Part shown: piece after piece, positions 49,341 to 60,600 of the stretch
Position numbering within the stretch: the first letter of the stretch is position 1
Layout: each line of letters opens with the position of its first letter
Notes under the pieces: generated by a model
What the model saw: the letters and a program-made list of their open reading frames with translations, nothing else
Databases searched by the model: none
What the model was told of the DNA's origin: nothing
Translations under genes and position numbers: made by a program
Source of the DNA: Microthyrium microscopicum
Taxonomy: Eukaryota; Ascomycota; Dothideomycetes; Microthyriales; Microthyriaceae
DNA length: 64,000 bases
Direction of reading: 5' to 3'
Assembly (NCBI GenBank): GCA_010405405.1
Contig: MU004230.1
Coordinates: forward strand, 4,045,132 to 4,109,131

Positions 49341-51371
49341 ATGGCTCCTCTCAGAAATCGCGCGGTGCGCCATCAAAATGATACAGACCACATGATGGAA
49401 GGTCTTCCAGTCCGGAACTGGAGACGCGTAGAGAGCACTATTGCGGAACCTCCTGAGGAACAGGTCGTCACTACCACCATGAGATGGCCCGAACTGGCCA
49501 TGCCGCGCGACTCCCACCTCCTCTCAGATGTTAGTCGCCAGCTTTTACGGATTGCAAGATATCCCAAAGTCTTGAAAGTTCGTTCAGCTCATGACGACGA
49601 GGATAAGGAACACGTTGATGAAGAGAATGGACATGCCAACGGCCAAGGTCTACCCGGCGCGAACAACCACAAGAGAAAACACGAGGAGATCAAGGGCTTC
49701 ACTGTCAAGAAATGGTCTCAAATGCCAAAGGAATACAGTGCTCCAGATCCAGAATATCTGGCTAAACGGCGTAAAGGACTTCCCGTAGAGGGTCAAGTTT
49801 TGCCTTTTAATCCTCAAGGCCAGCCTAATGTTTTCCGCAACGTCAAAGTCAAGCGATTCGAACCAGATGGGACGTCTCACGTATATGAGGTTATGGCGCC
49901 AGTCGGACAGCCAGTTGAAGGGGAAATTGTTGAAGATAAATCTGCGGTCATTGAGACTGATCCTACACCGGCTCCGGGGACCATTATTAGTGGAGTAGGA
50001 GTTGTCAATGACCAAGGCATCATCGTGAGCCAACCAGTTCCACAACAGAACAAGCGGAAACCTCCACCTCCTCCTAGAAAGAAGAAGAAGGGTCCATTTG
50101 GTCGTCATGGGAAGAAAATCGCGACTGAACTGGGACCTGATGGGCTTCCAGTCCATCCTCCAGGACCTTCTGACGCCCTTACTCCTGGAGGGTCTGAGGA
50201 TACTCCAATGGGAGAAGCCGATGATGATGATGACGATGATGAGTCTGGAGAAGACGGCGAAGATCACGAGGAGCATGAAGGTAATGAAGATCACGAAGAT
50301 GGAGAATTATCTGCATCTGCGACTCCAACAACTGTGCCTTCCAGCCTTCCACGAGATTCAAGTATCGAATTGCCTTCAACTCAAGACCTTGCCAACCCAA
50401 ATCATGGATTATCATCTCTTCGCTCTGAGATTCGACTGGAACCAGAAGCTTCCAACTCCCTCGCTGACTCGACTATTGCCCCATTGCCGACTAATGCTGA
50501 TTCAAATGTACAGGCCGAAGAAGCGGCCGTATACGAGCAAGGCAACCAACCCATGAACCTAGATTCAGGCGAAACCCCAGGATATGCTATCGCGAAGACT
50601 CTGACTGATACGACGATGCTAGAATCACATTCGCTACTTCAAGATCCACTCTCTTCAAGCATGGCAAATGCGAACATTCCAGCATCTATCATCGAAAATC
50701 CCATCGCTTTACCACCGGTGAGCACGTTCGACCCTATTCCAATGGAGTTGGATGCTTCCTCAAATGCATTTGAACCATCCTTACAGCAGCCTGTGTTGAT
50801 CGCCCAACCTTCGATCGTAGAAGCTACTACCCCGGTCACAAACGAGTCGATGCCGCAACCAGCTACAGAAATTATTGCGGAGAGCATTCCGCCAATTGTT
50901 ACAGAGTCCGCCCCAACTTTCTTACCACCAGTTATGGAACCAGTCGTTGAGACAGTTACAAATCCAATTTTGGAACAAGCAATAGAACCAGTTGTAGCTT
51001 TATTAGCAGAGTCAATCGCAGAACCAGTCATACCAGCACCTCAACCCGTTACGGAAGAAGTGCCAACGGCACTGAAATCAGCTCTGGAATCACATCAGCC
51101 AGCCGCACCGGACACGACAAGCGAAGTAATCATAGAAATAGCTCCCACCTCGAGTACACCACCAGAACTGGAACCAGTCTGTTCTGAGCTTCCGGAGTCG
51201 TCCACCGATCCCACAGTGCAACCTAATGCACCTGCAGTTGAGATCTCAGCTGAGCCATCAATTCCAGCATCAGAACCCACTGCATCAAACTCAGAGGGTA
51301 CTGCGAAGCAGGACGAACCCGAAGACCCTTCACCCGCAGTCGAAACAGCTGAACCGGCTTCATCAACCTAG
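49341..51371 (+). CDS. Large charged/low-complexity hypothetical protein, probably nuclear
   Basis: A single exon of 676 aa; the start at GTCCAATGGCT is the first in-frame ATG. The N-terminal 200 residues look folded and conserved (GLPVRNWRRVE, RWPELAMPRDSHLL, GFTVKKWSQMPKEY, NVFRNVKVKRFEPDG). A basic nuclear-localisation-like run follows near residue 250 (KRKPPPPPRKKKKG), then an acidic stretch of seven consecutive Asp and Glu/His-rich repeats (about 295-320). The last 350 residues are Pro/Thr/Ser/Glu-rich and probably disordered. There is no signal peptide or membrane segment. I do not recognise the family; the layout suggests a chromatin or transcription-associated protein, which is inference only. 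It is intronless despite its length. Confidence 0.8.
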   Translation: MAPLRNRAVRHQNDTDHMMEGLPVRNWRRVESTIAEPPEEQVVTTTMRWPELAMPRDSHLLSDVSRQLLRIARYPKVLKVRSAHDDEDKEHVDEENGHANGQGLPGANNHKRKHEEIKGFTVKKWSQMPKEYSAPDPEYLAKRRKGLPVEGQVLPFNPQGQPNVFRNVKVKRFEPDGTSHVYEVMAPVGQPVEGEIVEDKSAVIETDPTPAPGTIISGVGVVNDQGIIVSQPVPQQNKRKPPPPPRKKKKGPFGRHGKKIATELGPDGLPVHPPGPSDALTPGGSEDTPMGEADDDDDDDESGEDGEDHEEHEGNEDHEDGELSASATPTTVPSSLPRDSSIELPSTQDLANPNHGLSSLRSEIRLEPEASNSLADSTIAPLPTNADSNVQAEEAAVYEQGNQPMNLDSGETPGYAIAKTLTDTTMLESHSLLQDPLSSSMANANIPASIIENPIALPPVSTFDPIPMELDASSNAFEPSLQQPVLIAQPSIVEATTPVTNESMPQPATEIIAESIPPIVTESAPTFLPPVMEPVVETVTNPILEQAIEPVVALLAESIAEPVIPAPQPVTEEVPTALKSALESHQPAAPDTTSEVIIEIAPTSSTPPELEPVCSELPESSTDPTVQPNAPAVEISAEPSIPASEPTASNSEGTAKQDEPEDPSPAVETAEPASST

Positions 51372-52156
51372 TTTGTAAGATGTAATTGTTTTGTAAATCA
51401 ATATAGCCACTATTCGCAGTGCATTGTCGGTCCCCTTTCCCAACATCATTTTCCTGCTGTGCATCTTGCATCCTCTTTCCGATTGCATGTCCCCGAGTGC
51501 AGCATCGCATCTGGGACTCTCTTCTGTGTATGCTGTTGATTGGACAAGTAAGCAAGGCAAGAACATGGTCATGATTTTTGTTGGCCGCATATCCCACTTA
51601 TGTATATGCACAAGGCTTTCGGCACTTGGATGGAGTCCAATTGGACAACAAGCTAGTACGCAGATCTCAGAGGTTTCCTGAAAGCTCACGATCTCTCTAC
51701 CCCAATGACATTCAATCCAAATGCGCCTAGCACAATACGTGGTTACCAACGAGCTTGGCTGTACTCTAGTGTAGAGTAAATCTAGGCATTCATACCGTAC
51801 TATCTGCGAGCAACCTGACACCCGATTTTAGTTTAACATTCCTGGCTTTCTATTCGCTATCGAGGAGGCATCAGAGATCGAGGATATGCAATGCAAGTAT
51901 GCGCTATCGTTCACAATGCTCTCGATCAATCAAGGCAGCGGAAAGCCAAATGGTGCAGCAGCGAAAACGCTGCCAAATGAGGACCAACATGATATTCTCA
52001 CCACCCGTGTGCTGTGGCTTGCGTGGATAGTATCCTGAAATTTATGTATTTGTACAGATTGTCACGCCCTTGAGTTTCTTGAACTTCCATTCCACAAGGC
52101 AATCCACCAAATTTCAACAAACTCTCCAAGCATCACAATATCTTTTTACAAACAAC
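51372..52156. other. Intergenic region before the small cysteine-rich peptide
   Basis: This 785 bp stretch has normal composition. Open frames on both strands up to about 150 codons (51223-51821) overlap each other and look non-coding. It should contain the promoter of the small secreted peptide; no site is clear. Confidence 0.4.
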
Positions 52157-52435
52157 ATGCAGTTCTCCAAATTTATCAACGTAGTTTTGCTCGCTTGCTT
52201 CAGCGCTACTGTCCTAGCAGTACCCCATCCCAATGCGGACACCAACGTCCTACAGCGTCGAGACTGTAGCTCGTGCATAGGCTTTTGCCAGGCGTCTTGC
52301 TATGGTGTTTATCTTGGTGGTCCCGCTGCCATAACTTGGTAAGCCTTGTATTGTCATCACCGACCGGTTGCTCCTTCACTAACTTTACGGAATAGCACAC
52401 AAAATTGTATCAAACAACAATGCCCCGGCTGCTAG
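52157..52435 (+). CDS. Small secreted cysteine-rich peptide (eight Cys, effector- or antimicrobial-like)
   Basis: Exons are 52157-52338 and 52396-52435, joined at a split Cys codon (TG|C; donor GTAAGC, acceptor AATAG), giving 73 aa. A signal peptide (MQFSKFINVVLLACFSATVLA, residues 1-21) and a short pro-segment end in a Kex2-type LQRR site. The predicted mature peptide is about 38 residues with eight cysteines spaced C2C3C3C12C3C4C2C (numbers are intervening residues). The spacing is nearly mirror-symmetric. The inner C-x3-C / C-x3-C pair with a central loop resembles alpha-hairpinin peptides; that fold is inferred. Start context AACAACATGC is good. Similar short secreted peptides serve as effectors or antifungal peptides; no activity can be assigned here. 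The next two genes also encode secreted proteins. Confidence 0.85.
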
Positions 52436-53517
52436 ATGATGAGAAGTTTTGTAGGCGGCAAAACTACTATAGCTGAAGATAGCACGTAGCAAACCATTTA
52501 AAGGGCTTTGGGAAGCAAGTTGTTGATATCATGGTCATGATGTTGCTTCAGTACTCTAAGTTGGTACCTGGCATAAAAATGTTACTTTCAAAACTACATG
52601 AATTTCTACCACTTCCGTACGTGTCTTTTTACTTAATAGTAGATGTCTTGTGGCCTAGTATTTGACTTTTAGCATGTACAGATAATGGGATTGAACACAG
52701 GCTTGCATACGATTCATATATGGCCTGGGCTGTGAAACACGGGCCAAAGTATCTGTAGATGTAAACATAGGTTAGCATGCGAATGATATATGGCCATGGC
52801 CTAGACATTGTCACCAGCTAACCCGGCTGCGAATCAGATTGAAGAGAATTCCACGGTTCCCAAGAATCCAAGACAGGGTATTGTACGCCTTTCTGGGAAG
52901 CTCCGATGTGTTCACAGGCCACCTCATATAAATCTAAGGGCTATACTTGCGAATAACCAGATACATAGTCATACTATGAGATTGATGTCAAAGCTCGATC
53001 CGGTTCCTGGGAATGGTTCCAAGCAGCTGTCCCAAGGCATGGGTCGGAAGTCGGTAGATGGCACTCTCCAGATACGCGAAAATTCTCGACTCTTTAAATC
53101 GCAAAATCATCAAGCTGATGCTGTGCTAGTTGGCATGTATACCTCCTGCTAATATGCTCACTCACCACTCATATGAAATCCAGCATATTAAGCAGTGATG
53201 TAACAGTAGGCTATTCCGATGACAGGCCTAAATGGTACGGAAATGAATCCTCCGCTTGCTAGAATCTGGTCATTTCCCTTCCTAGTCTGTAGAGGTCGCG
53301 CGATCACATCGCCAGAAGGATCTCGCCAGGGAACCACAATGCCCCACAGCACATGGCTTCCTGGAATAGTGCATATCCTAATAACCGGGTGTCAGGCGGT
53401 GCTTTAAAAATACCCGATGATTGTTAATATATGATCGCTGTGGTCCTATAATAACTTTCACGATGCCACGGTCAGCTGTGAAGCTATGAGGAGCCTGTTT
53501 ATGTTCACTTGATTCTG
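52436..53517. other. Intergenic region with a degenerate local duplication
   Basis: This 1.08 kb stretch has no supported gene. A 37 bp segment at 52694-52730 recurs at 52764-52800 with 29 of 37 positions identical, both ending ATATATGGCC plus a few bases. An open frame of 114 codons at 52808-53152 starts without ATG and lacks coding features. Confidence 0.45.
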
Positions 53518-54786
53518 ATGGGTTTCACTCGCTTGATATCGTTTCTAGCTCTTCTGGTAGCCGTGGTGCTGGGTGCCAAGCTTGAGGATGGTATGTATTC
53601 ATAGCATGGAACTTTGAGAGTTTCCAGGACTTGATGCGATTCATATACCGATACCAAAAGGCGCTGATTGCTGCAGGAAAGACACATCGGCTACATCCGC
53701 TACGGCCCCTAATGCTTCCTCGTACCGCGACTCCACAAGTAGATACCACGATAGATCCAGCCAGCCAGATCCTCACTACCGAACACCATCAACCTGGTCG
53801 TCCTGGATTTGGTGGTCCCGGTGGTTTTGGCGCAGGTCCTGGCTCAGGTCCGAAAGGAGGACCTTTCAAGCCGGGCGGCGGATTCGGTGGCCCTGAAGCT
53901 CGCGAAGCATCTCCACGATCACCGGGCGCAATCCCACGACCAAAAGCCCAGGCTCCCTACGGACCAGGTCCAGCTGGCCCTCCTCCCAGCGTTCCCTCAA
54001 ATCATCCGGTCGGAGCAGGCGGCCAGTCACCACCACCAGCCAACACGGGCCCCATAGCTGTCAGCCTCAACGGCATCAACATCCCCTGCCGCGACTTTCC
54101 CGATAACTTCATCCAAAACCCCGAAAAGCTCGCCCACTTCAGCAAACCCTCGCGCTTCGACGCTGTCTGCTGGAGTCCCTCTTCACCGAACACCGTCGGC
54201 CCTGGCGCGCCCTCCCATCCTTACGTTGTGGCCAATGGCGGTCCAGCAAAGTCCTCGTCAGGGCCGGATCGCGGCTTTCTCAAGACCAAAACTGGCTGCT
54301 TCATCGGCGTGACTGAGACGGCAGATTATACCAAGAAAGACTATCAGACGCTACTGCCAGGCTGCAAAGTAGTGAGGGGCGCCGCACATTGGGTGGGTAC
54401 ATTGCAGGAGCAGTATTCGCGCAAAGATTGCTACGCGAGCCCGAGTCTGGATGCAAAGTCAAAGGATCTGGCGGGTCAGCGTGTGGTTGATCTCTCGTGC
54501 TTCACGGTTGGGCAGGATGTCAGGGGGAATACGACGTGGTATCAGAATAAGGAGGAGAAGTGCTACTTCCCTGGAGCAGTGTTTAATGAAACTGGTTGGG
54601 CTGGTGAGTTAAGTTCTAGTGGAAGGTGGTTTGATATACTAACGGCGATTAGGAACAGAAGGGCTCAAATGTTCATCCTTCCTAAATCCTCTGCAATGGA
54701 TGGGTGGTAAAGGGAAGGAGAAGGCAAGACTGGAAGGAGAGCTTGACGAAGTTCCCCTGCGGCGTAGGAGAATACATAGCATATAA
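53518..54786 (+). CDS. Secreted Gly/Pro-rich cysteine-containing protein, unknown family
   Basis: Exons are 53518-53590, 53677-54603 and 54653-54786, giving 377 aa. The first exon supplies a classical signal peptide (MGFTRLISFLALLVAVVLGA), which is why this start was preferred over internal Mets. A Gly/Pro-rich, probably disordered region (about 55-140; GRPGFGGPGGFGAGPGS and similar) follows. Then comes a C-terminal domain of about 210 residues with eight Cys (in PCRDF, DAVCW, GCFIG, PGCK, DCYAS, DLSCF, EKCYF and LKCSS), likely disulfide-bonded. Its end is basic (RRRRIHSI). The joins give EDGKTHRLHP and ETGWAGTEGLKC, both in frame. I do not recognise the family. It lies between two other secreted-protein genes and converges with the chitin deacetylase. 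It may be an extracellular matrix or effector-like protein; unproven. Confidence 0.8.
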
Positions 54787-55177
54787 TTAGATTAAAGTTA
54801 TGAAGTTCACGAGCTATGTAGGCTCTTTATGAAATATGGTCCATTCGAAGAACCAGATGAACGCTTATCTTGCAAAATGGACAAGTACTGATCGTTGTGA
54901 ATGGTCATGGTAAATGTATATGGGACACTGCTCACAAAACAAAAAGATTGAGGACTGTGCTGAGGCACATGGGGAGATTGGTTGATATACCACTCTCCTC
55001 AAACACGACGATTAACTCATCTCTAGACTTGTTAATCAGGGTATAGAAGCGAAAGGAGATGGGCTCCATGAGACTTGATTAAAATGGATATACTGCAAGA
55101 AAACATTTCGGCGTCTACTATTATAGTTGGCCTTTTCAAATCATTCGCTATGCACAATACAATGCCCCATTCACTCT
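54787..55177. other. Convergent 3' region
   Basis: 391 bp lie between the stops of two convergent genes. It holds both 3' ends; no ORF or repeat is seen. Confidence 0.4.
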
Positions 55178-57056
55178 CTACGAGCACTTTCCGAAACCAG
55201 ACTGGCATCCAGTTCCACAGAAAGCAGTTGTTGTTCCGCAGTAGCCATATTGCGAGCAGCACGATGAGGTACCACAGCTATAGCCGGTTGAACCACCACA
55301 GCTGCCGTCAGGCGATACAGTGGTGGAGCCTGAGCCTGAACCGGTACCAGTGCTGCCAGACCCGCTGCTGGTGCAAGTACCAAAGGCAGTTTGGCAGCCG
55401 GCGGAGCAGTAGTCGGTGCCAGTACCACAGTATCCGTATTGGGAGCAGCCTGGAAAGAGTTAGAAAGGAGCTTGGATGGGGCGAAGGGTGTACTTACATT
55501 GTCCGCTGGGGCATGAGCCCTTGGTGGCAGAGCAAGTTCCGTCAGTGGAGACCTTTCCGGCTGTAGAAGATGGAGTTGGGGATGCAGCAGCTGCCTTGGA
55601 GGAGCTGGCAGCTTTGCTTGGGGATGGAGAGGCGGCGGCCTTGGATGAGACAGCGGCCTTGGAGGAGACAGCGCCGGATGTGCAGCCTACACCGAAGGCA
55701 TTTTGGCAGCCGGTACCGCAGTAGGCGGTTCCAGTGCCGCAGTAGCCGTATTGAGAGCAGCCTTGAAGAGGTCAGAACGTGTACTATGAAAGAATGGAAT
55801 GGTTGAACTTACATTGGCTGTTTTGGCAGACATATCCGTTGGTTCCACCACAGGTGTCATCTGGGCTTGGCTTTCCAGTAGGAGTAGCGGCAGAAGAGGA
55901 GGAAGCCTTAACTGAGGCAGTTGCGGATGCAGCTTTGGAGCTGACAGAAGCTGGGACGGATGAGGCGGACTTGGAGACAGTTGCTGAGACAGAAGAAGCG
56001 GGCTTGGTGGACGAAGTCGCTGGCTTGGTAGAAGACGCAGATGCTGGCTTGCTGGAAGAAGCCTTGGCACCGTTGGGAGCACGATACCAGTTGGCAGCGG
56101 GGTCTCCAAGGCACTCGCCAACGGTGACAGACTTAAGTCCCTTTCCGTTGAGGTAGTTGATGATCCATGGGAGAACAGTGCTGGCTGTGACTGGTTCGGG
56201 ATCATGGTTCAAAGAGATGGAACCACCGGCCTCATAACCTGTTTGGTAGTTCTGCTCGGCGGTGGATGGAGAAGTATCATCGTACTCCCAGTCAAGAGTA
56301 TCAATATCAACTTCGATGACACTGTAACCCATAGCACCCAAGGTGGTGAGAACGGAAGGGGTGGTAGAGAGGTATGGCTGTTCGACTGTTAGCACGGTTC
56401 AACAATATTTTGAACACATAGAAGGTCAATTGGAGCTGGCTTCGCATAGTGCTTGCATGCTCGCTTTGATCAGGCTGAGAATAGGGAAGTTGGTTGCACA
56501 ACCAATCAGACCGCAGGATCAAAGCAAAGTTTGTCGTGGCTCCAGGCTGTCCTTCCCGTCCACCCGCGGCCCAAACTCTGGCCGGGATCGTTCCAAAATT
56601 GTGGTAATAAGAAATAAAGTATAAAGGTTAACTTACAGGACGCATGTACGTGGGAACAACTCCGATAATGTTGGCGAAAGCAACCTCAAGCTGGGTCATT
56701 TCCGACTGGATTTGAGCAGTGGTGAGTGTAGCTAGATCAGCGTGGTCCCAAGTGTGACTGCAAACTTGATGTCCACCGTTATATATTCTCTGGACAGTGG
56801 AGTTGTAGTTGTAAATGCTGTCATAGTTCAAGCCATTTTGGAAGAAAGTTCCCTTGTGACCGGATGCATCGAGGTCGTTGAGAATTGTTTCCGTGTATTG
56901 ATATGGGCCATCGTCAAAGGTCAAAGCGACTTGGCCTTTGACTGTGCAGGCGCTGATGATTTTGCCCACGGCGATACTTCGCTTGGAATGGCCTGGATGA
57001 GCAGCAACCAGAGTTGTAAGAGCAGACAGAGCTGCGACGGCCTTGATTCCTGCCAT
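55178..57056 (-). CDS. Chitin deacetylase (CE4, NodB domain) with three CBM18 chitin-binding modules
   Basis: It removes acetyl groups from chitin to give chitosan, in wall maturation or to shield hyphae from chitinases and host chitin sensing (family knowledge). Exons: 56637-57056, 55813-56377, 55498-55761 and 55178-55449, giving 506 aa. A signal peptide (about 1-19) is followed by the NodB domain: TFDDGP (46-51), the metal-binding H101 and H105 in SHTWDHADL, RPPY (139-142), DTLDWEYD and a final SLNHD. The catalytic set looks complete. A Ser/Ala/Lys/Thr linker joins the first CBM18, a similar linker the second, and a Gly/Ser linker the third; each has the CCSQYGYCG core. Introns 2 and 3 cut CBM18 1 and 2 at the same Cys codon. 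It flanks the right RIP block. Confidence 0.95.
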
Positions 57057-57630
57057 TGTATTAAGGTAGAGGTAGAATTAGAAAAATTAGAAGAAATTAG
57101 TATAAGATAGAAACGAGTGTATCTTGTAAAAAGAGTGTGAGTCGACAAAAATCGACAACAAGCACAAAAGCGAAAGACTATGAGCGAGATGGAAAAGTAT
57201 TACTCTCTACAGAAACTAAAGCGGATCGTGGACGTTGCTACCTTTTCAATCTTTCTTGGTTTCTCAGAGCTCGGGTCCCAATCCCCTAGCACAACAGCAC
57301 GACAGACCCCAAAAGCCTCTCTCCTTTTTCCAAGACATTGTTTTCGTAGTGGCGAGGTCGTGTGTAGACTTGGCAATAAGCCATCTTCATGCCTTGACAG
57401 CGTCAAGCATCCCTAAAGGCCTCAAGCATCTGGCCGTGGTTCCTGACTAGTCCACTTGCGGCTGTTACTTGAACATGAAAACCACAAAATCGTGTTCCAA
57501 GCGAAGACAAGCGTGATGGAAGGCAGTTGTCATCAAATAAGCCCTGCAGGGGTAGGAATGGATGCTAAATGGACCGTTTGTAGAGGCTCCAAGACTTATA
57601 GTTATCTAAATGCAAAAGGTATACTTTTAA
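57057..57630. promoter_or_regulatory. Promoter side of the chitin deacetylase and border of the gene island
   Basis: The AT-rich, purine-biased + strand sequence just above 57056 is the expected 5' region of the chitin deacetylase gene. Short frames here (60-78 codons) are unsupported. Composition changes to AT-rich, CA/TG-poor sequence at about 57.6 kb. Confidence 0.45.
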
Positions 57631-60600
57631 TAATCTAGTATTTTTTGATGCTAGTAGAGTATAGATCTTTAGGCGTATATAAAGCTATATTAAATAAGAT
57701 ACTTTAAATAGATATTAAAGATCTAAGTAAACTTTAGACGTTTATTTATAGTAAATACTAAAATAGTAGTAGCATCTAAACTTTTTATGGTTCTATTATC
57801 TTAATCTCTAAATGTATTTTTACCCTCTAAAGATAATTCGTAAACTCTCTAAAGAGTATTTATAAAGGATCTAATATATTTCTACCTAGATTAAGCCTCT
57901 AATTATCCTTTTAAGCCTAGCCTAATTTACTTCCCCTTATAGCTTAGAATTATATATAAATTACGATTAATCTAATTATTAGTAGATATAATAAATTATA
58001 TAAATTGTATAATATAATAAATTAAATTAACTTAGATAATCTAAAATTAATCTTAACCTAGTAATATAATATAAATAGTTTAGTATATAATACTAGCCTC
58101 TAAATAAGTACTTAGACAAGTACCTAAGCCTATCCCCATTTCTTAGTATAGTATTAAGTTTTACTAAGAATAGTATAAAATACCTAGAACTTACCTAAAT
58201 CCCTTAAATTCTATATTAAGGTAATGTTCTAATCTATAAATAATATACTATTGCTCTCTAAGCTATCTAGATAATAGGTAAGATAGCTATTATTATTATT
58301 AGTAAATAGTAGTATATATATGCGTTAACTAACAATAGAAGAGATACTAATAAATAGTATAATAGTCTTATTAATGCTATAGATATAGTGTTTAGTAGCA
58401 TTATTAATAATAGCACTACTATCCTTTATCTAAGCTTATATTAGATTAATTAGGAAGAATAGGCGCTAAGGGTTATTATTATTAAGCTAATATACTATAA
58501 TTTACTAAATATATTTAAAGCACTTAGCCTTAGTCTAGCTATTAATATACTTTATAAAGCTCCTATAATGTATAGTAATCTAATTATTAGTCTTAATTCT
58601 AGTACATAGTAATTAGTACTAAGGTCTAGTATAATAGTAATAATAGGTATAAGTATAAAGGATTAAGGAGTATTTAAAGATCCTACACTAATAATAATAG
58701 GAATATTAGTTAAACTATTACTTAGTCTACTGCTTAATCTAATATATAAACTCGTAATACTTAAGCTATCGCTTAATTTATTACTAGCTTACACTATAGA
58801 TCTTACGCTATAGATCTTACGCTATAGATCTTACGCTATACTTTACGTTATAGTACTACTTAATTACTTTATAGTTATATAATCTATAATACTATAAGGC
58901 TATAAGGCTACTAGTCTTATAATAATAGTAAATAAAGTAGCTACTTAAGCATAGTAGAATTACATAATAGATTAGGTAGTAGACTAAGTAATAGTTTATA
59001 TAGCATTCTTGTCTTTATAAGTATAATAGGGCAAGTAACTTATAGCTTATTAGTAAAGGCAATCTTCTTATACTACAAAATTGTCTTCTTACCTATTCTA
59101 GAGATTTCTATATATACGTTAGAGTTATAAATAATTAACTATAGGATAGGTTACTTACTAGGTATACTATAGTCATAAAGGTAAGTAGCACTAAGCTTAA
59201 CTATTAAGTTACCTTTAATCTTTTAACTATTAGTAGGTAGCTCTATAGTTTTGCGAACAAAATCTAGCTTAATATAACTAATAGCATTAATATTAATAAT
59301 ACAACCCTATTTTTTAATAGACTTAGATTCCTCTAGCTTTTTAGTAGTATTAATATCTTTAAGACCTATTATTAAGTAATAGGATAATAGATTAGGAACG
59401 TCTTTAGTAAGTAGCTTAAGCATCTTTATAACTTTAATTTCGTATAGCGTAAAGAAGTAAGCACTATTTAAAGTAAATAGAATACTAAGAAAGCAAAAGT
59501 CTATTAGCTATAAATTATATTTAGGATTATAATAATTTATATAAAGAATACGCTACTTAGTATGCCTATTAAAGAGTTAGATTATAAAAAAAGAGATTAC
59601 TTAGAATATAACTTACTTATGCTTCTTCTTACTTATAAAGGTAGTTACTTAGCTTAGGGTTCTTATCTACTTCTTAGTAACGCCATAATAAATACTAACG
59701 TAAAAGTTAGGTTAAGCTTTAATATTATAATATTCTATAGCACGCTTAGAGCAAGAATAGACTAATAGGTAGTTTATATTTAGTTTAATATTATTAATAT
59801 CTATAGGACTAGATATACTAGGTATAGGTACTAATATTAGAGTATTTAGGATAGCAGTAGGTATAGAAGCTAATAAGTACTAATAGAGACTTAATATATT
59901 AATAACTATAGAGATTGCTTTAGTATACTATATAGTATTTACGTCGCGAGACAAAGTAAGTTCCTTTAATCTAGTAGATTAAATAGTAGCCTATATAGTA
60001 GCTTCGTATAGCTTTTGCTAACTAATTTAACTACGTTAAACAATACTCTTAAAGTTAGCATTTTAAGTAGGTATTAAAGATAGCGCTAATATAACTATAT
60101 TAAACTACGTAATATAAGTAAAGATAGAGATAAGGAAGTTAATAATTCCTACTTTGCTAAGACGAAGCTAGTTCTAATTACGTATAAGCTAGATATCTTA
60201 TAAGAATATATAGTTAATACTAGTAAGAATAGTTTTTTAGAGATAATTTAGACGAAGCTAGAGTCAAAGCAAGTTTAGTATAACAATTAACTACTAACTA
60301 TGTTCTTATATTAAGTAATTATTTAAGTAATATAAGGAGTTAGTTAGTTAACTCTATCTAGATAGAAAAGCAAATAATAATAGCATTATAACGTACTCGC
60401 AAGTAGTAGCCTTTTTAAATAAGCTCTTAATTAATAGCAAGTAAGCAAATTTACTAATATTAGAAAGCTTAGAGTAAGCTAAATTAGCTAGATAAGTTTA
60501 GATAGGATCCAGACCTAGAGCAATTTAAGTAAGGTATATTCTATTAGGATTTAGACTATAAGATACATTAAATTAGTCCTTAGCTGCTTAGGAACTAGTA

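Noticed and set aside
49650-50294. 214-codon - strand open frame
   Set aside because: It is a shadow of the large charged protein gene, whose frame has better composition and start context.
51223-51821. Overlapping - strand frames after the charged protein gene
   Set aside because: They overlap each other and partly lie opposite a real gene; none has protein-like composition.
52808-53152. 114-codon frame before the secreted Gly/Pro-rich gene
   Set aside because: It starts without ATG and shows no recognisable coding character.
52157-57056. A biosynthetic (secondary metabolite) cluster
   Set aside because: There is no polyketide synthase, peptide synthetase, terpene cyclase or RiPP-type modifying enzyme (such as a UstY-like oxidase) next to the Cys-rich peptide.
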